DNA of 64,000 nt, taken from NCBI GenBank assembly GCA_963575745.1, contig CAUYUJ010000665.1:17501-81500 (forward strand), given 5' to 3'. Of this stretch, positions 54,046 to 63,824 are shown piece by piece. This DNA comes from Prorocentrum cordatum. Taxonomy: Eukaryota; Sar; Dinophyceae; Prorocentrales; Prorocentraceae. Under the pieces are notes generated by a model that had not been told where the DNA came from, searched no databases, and saw only the letters and a list, made by a program, of their open reading frames with translations. Every line of letters begins with the position of its first letter. Position 1 is the first letter of the stretch. The position numbers and the translations under genes were made by a program.

Positions 54046-54255
54046 TCAGGTCGGGCATGGCATGCCCTCCTACAGGCGGATTTTGGAAGGAACGAGAAAA
54101 ATATTAAACAGATACTCAAACATCGTCCCCAGGCTATTTGTTTGATTATTTCTGATGCAAAAATTATCCGAATTGAATATTTCCGCTATCCCCAAAATTG
54201 ACTATTTCTGATTCAAAAATATTCGCCTTATTTGATGATTTTGGGATGGTTTGGA
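54046..54255. mobile_element. MITE family M, copy 1 (right end lost)
   Basis: Begins TCAGGTCGGGCATG then CCCTCCTACAGGCGGA, matching the family left end, and contains the internal core (CGTCCCCAGGCTATTTGTTT, GATTATTTC). No right terminal repeat was found. The element ends where repeat P begins. Confidence 0.65.
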
Positions 54256-54437
54256 ATATCGGGAGCGGCCACGAGGGGGGTGTCCAAGAGGGGGGGGTGC
54301 AAATCATGACCGGCGGCACGTGCGCGGCCCAGCGGGAGGGCCTGGGACGTAACGAAATAAGAGGAGGCGCCATGAAATCTGGGGAAATATCATGGCCCAC
54401 GCCATGATATCCACCCCCCCTAGGCATCACCCCCTCT
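54256..54437. repeat. Dispersed repeat family P, copy 1
   Basis: Matches 57091-57274 closely: ATATCGGG, GGTGCAAATCATG, CCGGCGGCA, GTGCGCGGCCCAG, CATCATGGCCCACGCCATGA-like end containing a CATGGCCCACGCCATG hairpin. Confidence 0.8.
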
Positions 54438-55049
54438 TTTCCGCTCCCGACGTTGCACGGGCCTTGCAGACGTGCTGCAGCGGCCTTCTGCGTGGATTTT
54501 CGCGTGGATTCTTACCCGAAGCGGCGGGCGAAAGCCGGAGCGAATCTCGCGTGGATGCTTTGGGGCCTTCATTCCTGGCCCACAGAAATCCGCACGAAAT
54601 TCACCGTGAAATCCGGAACGAGACTCTCCAGGACACCCCGGGCCCCCCCAGTCGTTTTCCGAACGAGGTCCGCTCCGCGATCCTGGCGCCATGACGTCCG
54701 CGGGGCCGGGGCCGCGAGGCCCGGCCCGCGAGGCCGTGGGCATGGATACGTTTTGATATGCGGGGCGCGAGCGAACCTCTCCCGCTGAAAGCTGAGCGGG
54801 ACGCGCACAGCCCAGTTGGCAGAGAAAGGGCGGAAGAAGGCGGGGCCTCACGCGGCCGGGAGCGGGCGAAGCCCAGGGGTGGGCATGGATACGCGTCGGT
54901 CGGGGGACGCAGGTAAAAGACGCGAAGCAGGAGGGCGGACAGAAAGCAGGTCGGGCCCAGGCCCTCCCGGAGAGCAGCAACACACAGCAGCAGCCTGTCG
55001 GCTCTTGAGGCAGGAGGGCGCTCGAAGTGGCCTGGGGTCGGGACATCGG
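54438..55049. other. GC-rich, no gene seen
   Basis: No recognised gene or repeat partner. Confidence 0.3.
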
Positions 55050-55091
55050 AGGAGGAGGAGGAGGAGGAGGAGGAGGAGGAGGAGGAGGAGG
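55050..55091. repeat. GGA trinucleotide array
   Basis: Fourteen GGA units. Confidence 0.95.
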
Positions 55092-55255
55092 ATCAACGAC
55101 CGCCGTGCCTGTCTCCTGCCCACGGCCGACTCCCGCCAGGGCAGCTGCGCCTCCCCGCCCGCGCTGCCCCAAGGGCGCGCGGGCGTCGCTCCGCACAGCG
55201 TCCCCCCGAGAGGCCCGGAGCTGCGGCGGAGAGCGCCTCTCGTGCCGCGGGCTCT

Positions 55256-55321
55256 CCTCCTCCTCCTCCTCCTCCTCCTCCTCCTCCTCCTCCTCCTCCT
55301 CCTCCTCCTCCTCCTCCTCCA
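55256..55321. repeat. CTC trinucleotide array
   Basis: About 22 CTC units. With the GGA array at 55050 it forms complementary tracts 165 bp apart. Confidence 0.95.
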
Positions 55322-55439
55322 GGAGTCCCAAGGTTTTCTCGAAAATCCTTTGGGCATCCTTCAGGAATCAACCAGCAATGCTCAAGAAATCCTTCAGAAC
55401 TCCTTCAGTCAACCTCCAAAAATCCTCTACCAATCCTCC

Positions 55440-55735
55440 AGAACTCCTTGAAGTTCCTCCCAGGAGACTCTAAGGAGCCTGGAGCCCCTAAGGGGCTTCT
55501 AGGGAGCCTTCTAAGGAGCCTCTGAGAAGCTTCTAGGGAGCCTCTAAGGAGTTGCCAAGGAACCTCTAAAGAGCTTGTAAGGAGCCTCTAATGAGCTTCT
55601 ACGGAGCCTCTAAGGAGCGTCTCAGGAGCCTGCAAGGAGCGTCTAGGGAGCTTCTAAGGAGCTTCTAGCAGCTTCTACAGAGCTTCTAAGGAGTCTCCAG
55701 GGAGCCTCTTAAGGACCCTCTAAGAATCCTCTAAC
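55440..55735. repeat. Degenerate minisatellite (CTAAGGAGCCT type)
   Basis: About 17 imperfect units of 15-18 bp built from TCTAAGGAGC and TTCTAGGGAGCC. Confidence 0.85.
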
Positions 55736-56300
55736 AAATCTTTGAAAAGCTTAAAAACTGGTCGTAATTGGTACCAGTTGGTTGGGATTGGGACCGAAAT
55801 GGTTGGAGTCCGTCCTAGTTGGCTGTAATTTCTCCCATTGTCGGTCGGATCCCCCCCACCCCTTGCGTCGGACAGGGGGGGGAGCCCACGGGCCTAGGAG
55901 TGGGAGACTTGGAACGGACGTGCGAACCGGGTGGGGCGTCGGGGGCCTGGGAGAAGCGGAGGCGATGGGACTGGACTGGGGCGGCTGGGCTTTGGGGACA
56001 TGGGCCCAAGTGCCTTGTCAACCCGTCCCTTCCCAAAACACTGCAGGACCAAAACGCCATGTGTATCTTCATGAGATAGACCGATCCGAGCGTCCGCTCT
56101 TGGCGCCAGATCAGGCAATGATGGCCCAAGGGATGGTCCCGGCACCCTGGGAAACAGTTGTTCCTCCCCTGTTTCGTGGGGTTCTGGTTTTCTTCTCTGC
56201 CGCGTCGCACCCAGATGGCCCCCCGGCCAGAAGTCCAGCGCGTAGCGAGAAGCCCGCGGCACCTCGGGCCAGGGACCACGTGCTCCCGGACGTTGACTAC
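55736..56300. other. No gene seen
   Basis: GC-rich unique-looking sequence. GGGACTGGACTGGGGCGGCT near 55968 resembles the 56421-56458 arm. Confidence 0.3.
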
Positions 56301-56458
56301 CTACCAGACCACCCCAACCCAACCCGAAGACCCGAATTTCGGGTTGGGGGGGATACGGGATCCATATGTGCTTTTTCAATGTTCCCCGACCCCCCCCACT
56401 GGAAATGCAGGGCAGATCGGGGCCGGGCCTTCGGGTTGGATTGGGGTGGTTTGGTGGG
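56301..56458. repeat. 32-bp inverted repeat
   Basis: ACCAGACCACCCCAACCCAA (about 56302) pairs with TTGGATTGGGGTGGTTTGGT (about 56434), three mismatches over 32 bp; spacer about 90 bp. Confidence 0.6.
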
Positions 56459-56551
56459 CGGTGAGACGTGTCATCTTATCTTGATGTCTGCCTATGCGGG
56501 GCCCCCGAAGCCCCGATCACCCCGCAAGAAGGGCCAGCTCTCTGTCCGGGG

Positions 56552-56723
56552 CCTTTCTCTTAGGTCGGGCATGTCCCCCTACAGGGGGATCTTGGGCTTC
56601 GAAATCCTCAACAAATATCACAGAAATGCCCCAAAAATAATCCAAAGATCGTCATCAGACATTTTTGTTAACTAGTTTTGAATTTCCCGCCTGTAGAGGG
56701 ACAGGCCCGACTTAACCTTTCTC
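56552..56723. mobile_element. MITE family M, copy 2, with 8-bp target duplication
   Basis: Element 56560-56715 starts TTAGGTCGGGCATGTCCCCC and ends GGGACAGGCCCGACTTAA. Identical 8-mers CCTTTCTC lie immediately outside (56552-56559 and 56716-56723). Terminal inverted repeats are about 30 bp and contain their own TCCCCCTACAGGGGGA palindrome. Confidence 0.9.
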
Positions 56724-57090
56724 CTCGACGGCCCCGGAGGCTGGGAGAGAGACGGCCTCCAGGCAAGGAAAATTGTAGAGTGCAAATAGTTTTTCGGTCG
56801 CAGCTCTGGTAGCAGACCGATCTGAGGCGTCTAGATAATTTAGACTAGCGCTACTAATCATTTTCTGTCGATTGGTTTGCATCTCAGCTCCGTAGCTCCA
56901 GCTCGAATTAAGTAGAGAGATAACAAACATCGCCTCTCAAAAAGTTGCAAAGTTCCAGGGCCCGAAAAGGCTGCAGGACCCCCGCCTGGATTCTCTCACG
57001 GGGCGCGGGGTGCCTGGGCTGGCGGTCTCCGGCCAAGCCTGGAGAAGCCAAAAAAGAAGATTACCGCTGCCGCTGCAGCCGCCCCGTAGC
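56724..57090. other. No gene seen
   Basis: Mixed composition between two repeats; no supported feature. Confidence 0.3.
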
Positions 57091-57274
57091 ATATCGGGGG
57101 CAGCCAAGAGGGGGGCGTCGAAGAGGGTGGGGTGCAAATCATGGCCGGCGGCATGTGCGCGGCCCAGGGGGGGGGAGGGACGCAACGAAACAAGAAGAGG
57201 CACCAGGAGATCTGGGGAAACATCATGGCCCACGCCATGATATCCACCTCCCCCCTAGTCATCACCCCCCTCTC
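57091..57274. repeat. Dispersed repeat family P, copy 2
   Basis: See 54256-54437. The minus strand of both copies reads WAAHxPPxMICTPPS. Confidence 0.8.
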
Positions 57275-57299
57275 TGCGCGACGAGGATATATGATATGC

Positions 57300-57413
57300 A
57301 GTGGGCCTCGGGCGCCCATCCCGAGGCTTCTCGAGCGGGGCGCGCGGCCCGCGAGGGCGGCCAAGGCTGGGCCGAGGGGGGCCGAGGTGCAGAGGGTGCC
57401 CCCGGGAGGCGCG
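57300..57413. repeat. Dispersed repeat family W, copy 3 (diverged)
   Basis: GGGCGCCCAT, GAGGCTTCTCGAGCGGGGCG and GCGGCCAAGG blocks in the order seen in copies 1 and 2. Confidence 0.5.
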
Positions 57414-57489
57414 CCCCCCCTCGCTCCGCGGGCTGGCCGCGCTCCCCGACCAGCCACAGCCGGGGGAGAGCTGTGGTCCTCTTACCCCC

Positions 57490-57561
57490 CCGGGTCCTCC
57501 TCCTCCTCCTCCTCCTCCTCCTCCTCCTCCTCCTCCTCCTCCTCCTCCTCCTCCTCCTCCA
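57490..57561. repeat. CTC trinucleotide array
   Basis: About 24 CTC units. Confidence 0.97.
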
Positions 57562-57780
57562 CCCCTCGCATCGACGGTCTCTCGAGAGGGGCGTCGAGAT
57601 CGATGGGGTCCCCCAGGGGGGGTAGAGACCACAGCTCCCCCATGTGTGTGGCCGGCCCGCGCAGCCGCGGGCCTCGCCCGGGGCGGAGCGCCGTGGGCGG
57701 GGTGCGCCGAGGCGGAGCCGGCCGTGGCGGCCGGGGAGCGGCAGCGGCGTTCGGTGCAGGTTTTCCTCCGCGAGGGGGCA

Positions 57781-58072
57781 CGTCGGGATTCGGTCGGGCG
57801 TGCCCTCCTGCAGGCGGCGCTCTGGGGAAGAGAGAAAGGAAAAGTTGGCCAGCGCGTGCTCACTAATGATCATCAAGAAGAGGGGCAGCAGAATCGTCCC
57901 CAGTCCTGCAGACGGCGTTCTGGGGAGAGAGAGAGAGAGAGAGGAAAGTTGGCCAACGCGTGCTCACTGAGAATCATCCAAAGAGGGGGGAGCAAAATCG
58001 TCCCCGGGCGATTCGTTGGACAACTCTTGGATGTTCCTCCTGTAGAAGGACAGGCCCGACTTGACGTCAGGA
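57781..58072. mobile_element. MITE family M, copy 3, internally duplicated
   Basis: Element 57789-58064 starts TTCGGTCGGGCGTGCCCTCC and ends GGACAGGCCCGACTTGA. Flanks are CGTCGGGA (57781-57788) and CGTCAGGA (58065-58072), an 8-bp duplication with one difference. The interior carries a tandem duplication of about 100 bp (TCCTGCAGRCGGCGYTCTGG at 57807 and 57903), with a GA run in the second unit. Confidence 0.85.
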
Positions 58073-58087
58073 GGGCACCAGCTCAAG

Positions 58088-58250
58088 TCAGGAGGGAACA
58101 AAACACACAGACACAATTAATCGTCGATGCCCCAGAAAAGAGGAGAAGATATGGGAAGTGGAGGGGGGAAGACAACAACCCAGAAAAAATATGGGAAAAG
58201 ATTGGGAATCTTTGTATTTGTGTGTATGTGTTTGTGTGTCCTGGGGCCCC
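58088..58250 (+). repeat. AT-rich dispersed family V, copy E (inverted)
   Basis: Opposite orientation to the other five copies: starts TCAGGAGGGAACAAAACACA and ends GTCCTGGGGCCCC. The plus strand reads NTQTQLIVDAPEK, then NPEKIWEKIGN and ICVYVFVCPGAP. It begins 16 bp after the target duplication of MITE copy 3. Confidence 0.8.
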
Positions 58251-58567
58251 TTCCTCAAGGGGGGGAAAGGGGGGAAGCAGCGCCCCGGAAGCGGCGATAG
58301 AGAGCGGCGAAGGAGGCCTGGGAGTCAGCAGAGCCGCGCGCTCCTGGGCAGGGTGGGGCCATCGAGCCCCCATCGGCGATGCGTGGGGCAAACGAACCTA
58401 CCTCGCTTTTGACCACCCTCGCTTCCAAGAACTACCAAGCGATGCCTAACTACGGCCCGCACTGGTCAGGCCGCTCGACGGGGAGGCGCGTGGTATGGCT
58501 TGGTTTTGCCTGGAAGCGGAAGCGGGGTAGGTAATTCACGCTCCATCGGCGATGCATGGGCGAGTGG
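58251..58567. other. No gene seen
   Basis: GC-rich; CCATCGGCGATGC occurs at 58369 and 58542 and again near 59417. Confidence 0.3.
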
Positions 58568-58805
58568 GGTTATGATTATGTCGGGCGTGTCCCCCTACGG
58601 GGGGATTTTCGACGAAAAATAAAGAATACCCCAAAAATACACCAAAAAGGCAAAAACAAAAAAAAACAAAAAAAAAAAAAAAAAAAAAACTCCAAAAATA
58701 GTCCCCGGACTATTTTTGGACTATTGTTTGATTATGTCTTAGGGTATTTTCATTTTTTCGTGGAAAATCCCCCTGTAGGGGGACAGGCCCGACTTAAGGT
58801 TATGA
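58568..58805. mobile_element. MITE family M, copy 4, with 8-bp target duplication
   Basis: Element 58576-58797 starts TTATGTCGGGCGTGTCCCCC and ends GGGGGACAGGCCCGACTTAA. Identical 8-mers GGTTATGA flank it (58568-58575 and 58798-58805). The interior has a long A run (58655-58689) and the core AGTCCCCGGACTATTTTTGG. Confidence 0.92.
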
Positions 58806-58832
58806 TGTTCCAACCTACTTTAGCCGTGATCA

Positions 58833-58962
58833 CCAGAAACAGTTTCGAGCACCAAGGAAATACCAAATCTGGAGGGTTGTCACGTGTCGGGCCCCGCGAG
58901 GCGACACTGACTCGACACTGTTTCGATATTTCTCTGGGTGCTCGAAAGTATTGCTGGAATGC
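58833..58962. repeat. Imperfect palindrome reading similar peptides on both strands
   Basis: Arms AGTTTCGAGCACCAAGGAAA and TTTCTCTGGGTGCTCGAAAG enclose a CACGTGTCGGGCCCCGCGAG core. The plus strand reads NSFEHQGN to SLGARKYCW, the minus strand NTFEHPEK to FLGARNCFW. Confidence 0.7.
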
Positions 58963-59781
58963 AGTCCAAAATTACGACGGGAGCAACATAAGGGTGGGGG
59001 TCGATGCATCCCCCCTGAGCCTATCTGAGACGAGGCCAGGACAGAGACAAAATGGACAGGGAGAAATCGGGGACCTCTGAGGTCTGGCGATTCTGGAGGA
59101 GGTGCCGGGCGCCGCAGCCGTTCCAGGGCGCCCTGGAACGCTCCGAGAGCGCTTCTGAACGCTCTGGAGCGATGTATGCCGATCACGGGCCTGCCCCACG
59201 ATCCCCCCCTGACCCTGAGATCCGACGTCGCGAAGAAATTGTGACGCCGTACAAAATCACGACCAGCCCCCCACACCGAACTTTTCCTGCGCCAACTTTG
59301 GAGCCGGACCGATCTGTGAGAGCCCAGGGGCCCGACAGAGGGTGAACAGAAAGCCTGGTGCGGAAAAAGTTGCAACGCCCAAAACTCAGGGCTCGTTGCC
59401 CCTGACGGCGCCCCTCCCTGCATCGGCGATGCGTCGGCGCTGCATGGGTGACGTCGGCGAGGAGAAAAGCGGGCTCCACATCGAGCCGCATCGCCAATGC
59501 ATCGGCAATTCGGCGCGATACTCTGACCCCATGGACTCGAACCCAAGTTCATTTGAAACCGCGTAACGCGCATTCTGTGGTTGGGTGGGTGGGCGGGTTC
59601 GCTGGCACGTAGCAGAACACAGTCGCGCCAAGCCGCTCGAGTGCTTTTTTTTCTGAGAGCACTATCCTGAGCAACAGGCGCTGCTACAACGGGGGTGGGC
59701 GGGGCGGCGGGCGGTATGTCACCTACTGGGCGGGAGGGTGGGTTGGAGGCCACAGAACGCGCGTTACGTGCTCGAGCTTGT
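58963..59781. other. No gene seen; perfect 20-bp palindrome
   Basis: GTTCCAGGGCGCCCTGGAAC at 59120-59139 is a perfect palindrome. ATCCGACGTCGCGAAGAAAT at 59220 resembles 48492. No gene. Confidence 0.4.
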
Positions 59782-59935
59782 TTATATGTATATATATATA
59801 TATATATATACATACATATGTATATATATAAGTAGATAAATACATAGTACATACATGTTACTATATAAAAGATATGTAAACAAAACAAACAAACATATAT
59901 ATATATACATATATATATACATGCATATACATAAG
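59782..59935. repeat. TA/ACATAT-rich stretches
   Basis: Pure TA runs and ATATACAT repeats. Confidence 0.9.
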
Positions 59936-60113
59936 AAAAAAACTCCGACCCCATCTTGGAGGCCGGGAACGCCGCCACCGACGGCGCCCCGCCCCTCCGC
60001 GCCGCTCCTGGCGCCGCCGCTGCCGCGCAGCTCCGGGCGGCGCGGCGCCGCGCGCCCGGGCGGCGCGCTCTGGGGCCGCTCCTCTCGGGGGCGCGCGAGC
60101 ATGGATTTCAAGC

Positions 60114-60272
60114 GGCCCAAGGACACGCAAATAAATACACGCTAATAAAACAAAAAAAAACATATTTTCCCATATGTTCTGGGTTTTGGTCTTCCCCCCC
60201 ACTTCCCGTATTTTCCTATATTTTCCAGGGGATCGAAGATTAATTGTGTCTGTGTGTTTCTTCCCCTCCTGA
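60114..60272 (-). repeat. AT-rich dispersed family V, copy F
   Basis: Preceded by GGCCCAAGGACACGCAAATA. The minus strand reads EGKKHTDTINLRSPGKYRKI, GGKTKTQNIWEN, with an A run altering the next part. MITE copy 5 starts 25 bp later. Confidence 0.8.
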
Positions 60273-60297
60273 GGATTGGCGATCCATGGACCTGGCC

Positions 60298-60409
60298 TTA
60301 AGTCGGGCGTGTCCCCCTGACGGAAAAAATACACCCCACAGATGCTCCAAAAATGCAAAAAGTGGTCCCCAAACAATTTTTGACTACTTTTGAATATTCC
60401 TCCTGTAGA
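60298..60409. mobile_element. MITE family M, copy 5 (runs into gap)
   Basis: Starts TTAAGTCGGGCGTGTCCCCC and contains the core GGTCCCCAAACAATTTTTGA. The last bases before the N run, TCCTCCTGTAGA, are the inner part of the right terminal repeat, so about 18 bases of the element should lie in the gap. Confidence 0.85.
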
Positions 60410-60509
60410 NNNNNNNNNNNNNNNNNNNNNNNNNNNNNNNNNNNNNNNNNNNNNNNNNNNNNNNNNNNNNNNNNNNNNNNNNNNNNNNNNNNNNNNNNNN
60501 NNNNNNNNN
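60410..60509. other. Assembly gap (100 N)
   Basis: Exactly 100 N, starting inside the right end of MITE copy 5; C/T-rich sequence resumes after it. Confidence 0.99.
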
Positions 60510-60695
60510 CCCCCTCCCCCTCCCCCTTCTCCTCCCCTCCTCGTCCTCCTCCTCCCCCAGGCGCCTTGAGAAGATCGAGGCGAGGTCCTCGGCCACTGTC
60601 GAAGGGCCATCACAGAGCAGCTCGGGAGGAAATTCCAGCCCCTGGGAAAGGGTAGGCACTTGCAAGGACTGAACGAATCGAGGCATCGGATGCTT

Positions 60696-60890
60696 GGGAT
60701 CCCAGACATGATCACGTCGTTAAAAATCAGGACAGGAGGTTTTAGGCCATTTTCGGCCTCGGAGGGCCCTCGCAGGGCCACGGGAGCGTAAACAAAAAGA
60801 CTCAGGATGAGAAACCAGTCCCGGGGAAAGGGGCGGGACTTCCGGGGATGTCGTCCTGAAAAAATCAGGACGTCGCATGTCTGGGATTGG
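60696..60890. mobile_element. Dispersed family R, copy 2, with inverted ends
   Basis: Ends GATCCCAGACATGATCACGTCG and its counterpart CGTCGCATGTCTGGGATT are inverted, and an inner hairpin CGTCCTGA/TCAGGACG lies at 60852-60872. Probably a MITE-like element. No clear target duplication was seen. Confidence 0.6.
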
Positions 60891-61677
60891 AGGCCCCCCC
60901 AACTTTCAGCTTCTGCCTGGGCTCGGACGCAGTCTGCAGATTCATCGCCATCAGTGCCCTGCGGAAGCACGCGTACGATGTTCATGGCCGCCACATGGGG
61001 TGTATTGACAACAGGGGCGATCCGTACGCCCCTGTCGCGTGAACGCGTCAAGGAAAAAGGCCTGCACGCGAAAAGCTTGATGCCCTGGTTGACTTTCAAA
61101 TTCTAGTCTGGTCGTGGGCAAACCCTCCGAGCACCTTGCCTACCGGGATACCACCTTCGAAACCGTAGCTGTTGCCGAGCCCTGCAAGCTCGCCCAGGTG
61201 CGGGTCTGGAGACATACTATGCTCCATCGCGCGTGGCGATGCTTTTTCCTCCCCGTCCTCCTCACAGCCCTCCTGCTTCTGCTCCCGCTCCCGGCCCCAC
61301 TCCTGCCCACGACCCCTTCTCGGCGTCACGCCCGCGAGATGTGCCCCCCGAGAACACGGTGTCCTGTGCCGCCAGCGCCGCGATGGCCGAGCCAAAAGGC
61401 ATGCCGCCCGCGCTGCACTCGGAAGACATCGCAGCGTCTGGCCAGGCGGCGGCCAGAAGGAAGCAGCGGGGCCGGCCAGCGGGGGAGCCCCCTCACTGGC
61501 GGCGGGCGCCAGAGCCAGGAGCGGCGGGCGCCACTCGCACAACGCGGCGCGAAGCGGTGCCCCCAGCGAGGACTTCGTATCTGGCCCACCACAAACGCAC
61601 ACGAACGACAAAGCCAAAAAAATGCTAGCCAGCGTGGACCCCAAAACGCGTGTTTCTAGCGGTTTATCTGGCGACAT
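60890..61677 (-). CDS. Unassigned two-frame ORF segment
   Basis: The minus frame from 61677 ends DPHLGELAGLGNSYGFEGGI and VGKVLGGFAHDQTRI before a stop at about 61093. The next frame continues NLKVNQGIKLFACRPFSLTR, RIAPVVNTPHVAAMNIVRVL and GTDGDESADC. These segments look protein-like and adjoining, which suggests one frame-broken coding piece or an exon junction. The first 130 codons from 61677 are Arg/Ala/Pro-rich and less convincing. Family not recognised; mobile-element origin is possible. Confidence 0.3.
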
Positions 61678-61681
61678 GTTG

Positions 61682-61730
61682 CGCAGCCGATGTAGTGCAA
61701 CCGATGTGGTGCAATATGATGTGGTTATAT
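61682..61730. repeat. GTGGTGCAA-type short repeats, left of hexamer array
   Basis: GATGTAGTGCAACCGATGTG and GTGCAATATGATGTGG; related units follow the array at 62325-62440. Confidence 0.55.
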
Positions 61731-61779
61731 ATATTTATGTGTGTGTACATATCCATGTACACACACATATCCATATCCA

Positions 61780-61858
61780 TATCCATATACATATACACAT
61801 TCACATTCACATACACATACACGTACACATACATATATATATATATATATATTCATAA

Positions 61859-61945
<87 letters not shown>

Positions 61946-61946
61946 C

Positions 61947-62020
<74 letters not shown>

Positions 62021-62024
62021 GCCT

Positions 62025-62056
<32 letters not shown>

Positions 62057-62119
62057 TATATGTACATGTACATATACATATACATATACATATACCTATA
62101 CATATACATATACATATAC

Positions 62120-62150
<31 letters not shown>

Positions 62151-62275
62151 TATATATATACATATGCATATACACATACATATACATAGACATATACATA
62201 TATATATGTGCATAGACATATACATACACATATACACATACATATACATATACACCTACATATACATTTACATAT
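61780..62275. repeat. ACATAT hexanucleotide array
   Basis: Nearly 500 bp of ATACAT repeats. All frames are open as Tyr/Ile/Thr/His or Met/Tyr/Val repeats. Confidence 0.97.
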
Positions 62276-62319
62276 ACGTGGTACAAAACATGCGCATCGG
62301 TATATGTGAAGCTATATGT

Positions 62320-62555
62320 GTTGTACAACGTTTGTGGTGCAATCTACGTGGTGGCATACAAGTGGCGCAATCGATGGTGTACGCCGCATGCTGTGCAACA
62401 TAGATTGTGCAATAGATGTGGTGCAATCTATGCAATGAAATGTCCATTACACTGCTCGCGCAAACATCCCACCCACCCGCCCACCCGCAGCTTCGTTTGC
62501 TAACCTCATGCGGCGGCGATTGCGATGAGAGCTTGGCGTTGGTTGGTGCATCTCT
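62320..62555. repeat. Dispersed repeat family X, copy 1
   Basis: Degenerate GTGGTGCAATCTATG-type units followed by CCCGCAGCTTCGTTTG and GCGGCGGCGATTGCGATGAG. Similar order at 63825-64000. Confidence 0.6.
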
Positions 62556-62716
62556 GCGGCCGCGCCGGCCCGCGCATGCGCGCGCAACGGCCAAATAGTT
62601 TGGCACGACCGACGAGGCCGCGGTGGTGCTGACCGCTGGGCACATCCAGGCGGGCATTTGTGCGAGTCGGCGACTTGGGCGGGCGCGGTATCATGGCAAC
62701 GTCGACACTTGTAGAC

Positions 62717-62815
62717 ACGATGATGATGATGATTATGATGATGATGATGGTGATTATGATGATGATGATGATGATGATGATGCTGATGATGATGATGATG
62801 ATGATGATGATACTA
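62717..62815. repeat. GAT trinucleotide array
   Basis: GATGATGAT with GATTAT and GATGCT variants. Confidence 0.95.
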
Positions 62816-63010
62816 GTAGCGATGTTGGTGACGATGCTGACACCGACGACGGCACGGCCAGTGACGGCGCCGATGCCGATCACGCCGACGACGATGACGG
62901 CGTCATCGCGTCGGTGATGAAGGTTTCGAAAAGAATTCGAAATGCGCGCGCGGCTGACGAGCGAGAGTGGCCCCCATGGTCTTATTCGACACGGATCGTG
63001 GCACTCCAGC

Positions 63011-63600
63011 ACGCGCGCAAGGGCGTTCGAACGATTTCGAACTGCGCGCGCGAAGCCCGCTTGGTAGCATGTGATGAAAAATTGAAAAGCATGGTCTTCT
63101 TAAGAATTCGCAAGAGCGCGCGCACGCTTTTCTTGAAAATCAGCGTTGCGAAATCGAGTGTTCGTGTATGTTTGTTGGACACTCGATTGGAAGTTCCTTT
63201 CGAAACCGAGAATTTGTTTAAGGATTTCTGCATGCGCGCGCGACGACGCGCGCGCGTGCACTTCGTCCCTTTTGGTTTGCAAAGGATTCTCGCGACGGCA
63301 CGCACGCAAGGGCGTTCGAACGATTTCGACATACGCGCGCGCGAAGCCCGTTTGGTAGTACTTCCTGAAATATTGAAAATCCGATGGCTTTTCATAAGAA
63401 TTCGCAAGAGCGCGCGCATGCTTTGTTTGAAAATTCGTGCTGCGGAACACAATGTTTTTGTATGTATTTTGGAAACTCGACTTGGAAATCCTTTCGAAAC
63501 CGAGAATGTTTGAAGGATTCCGGCATGCGCGCGCGACGACGCGCGCGTGCGCACTTCGTCCAGCTTTGTTTTGCAAGGGGTTCTTGGAAACTTGAGACTC
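63011..63600. repeat. 290-bp tandem repeat, two units
   Basis: CGCAAGGGCGTTCGAACGAT at 63017 and 63306, then CGCGCGCGAAGCCC, AAGAATTCGCAAGAGCGCGC, TTTCGAAACCGAGAAT and GCATGCGCGCGCGACGACGC in both. Both strands are nearly fully open (RIRKSARxL, FETEN, MRARRRARxHF on plus). A diverged relative is at 44870-45190. Confidence 0.9.
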
Positions 63601-63647
63601 TTGATAAACGAATGCGCACTTGATACGCTTTGCAAAAGATGGCGGGC

Positions 63648-63668
63648 GGGGGGGGGGGGGGGGGGGGG
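63648..63668. repeat. G homopolymer
   Basis: About 19 consecutive G following GGCGG. Confidence 0.95.
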
Positions 63669-63824
63669 CGAAACCAGCCTGGCTGGATAGTATGAAATCA
63701 CAGGTAGGATGGACATTGGGTCGGAATCGATTGCGTTCTACATCGGCGCCCAGGGGGTCTTGAACCCTGGGGGGGGAAGGGGGAGAACCCATATTGTTTT
63801 TAGAAAGGAGAATTTACGAGGTGC

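Noticed and set aside
53719-54058. Lys/Glu- or Phe/Leu-rich ORFs
   Set aside because: Translations of the GAA/GGA array at 53786-53868.
59530-59560. GGACTCGAACCCAAGTTC resembling a tRNA T-loop on the minus strand
   Set aside because: The T-stem does not pair and no acceptor, D or anticodon arms could be placed around it.
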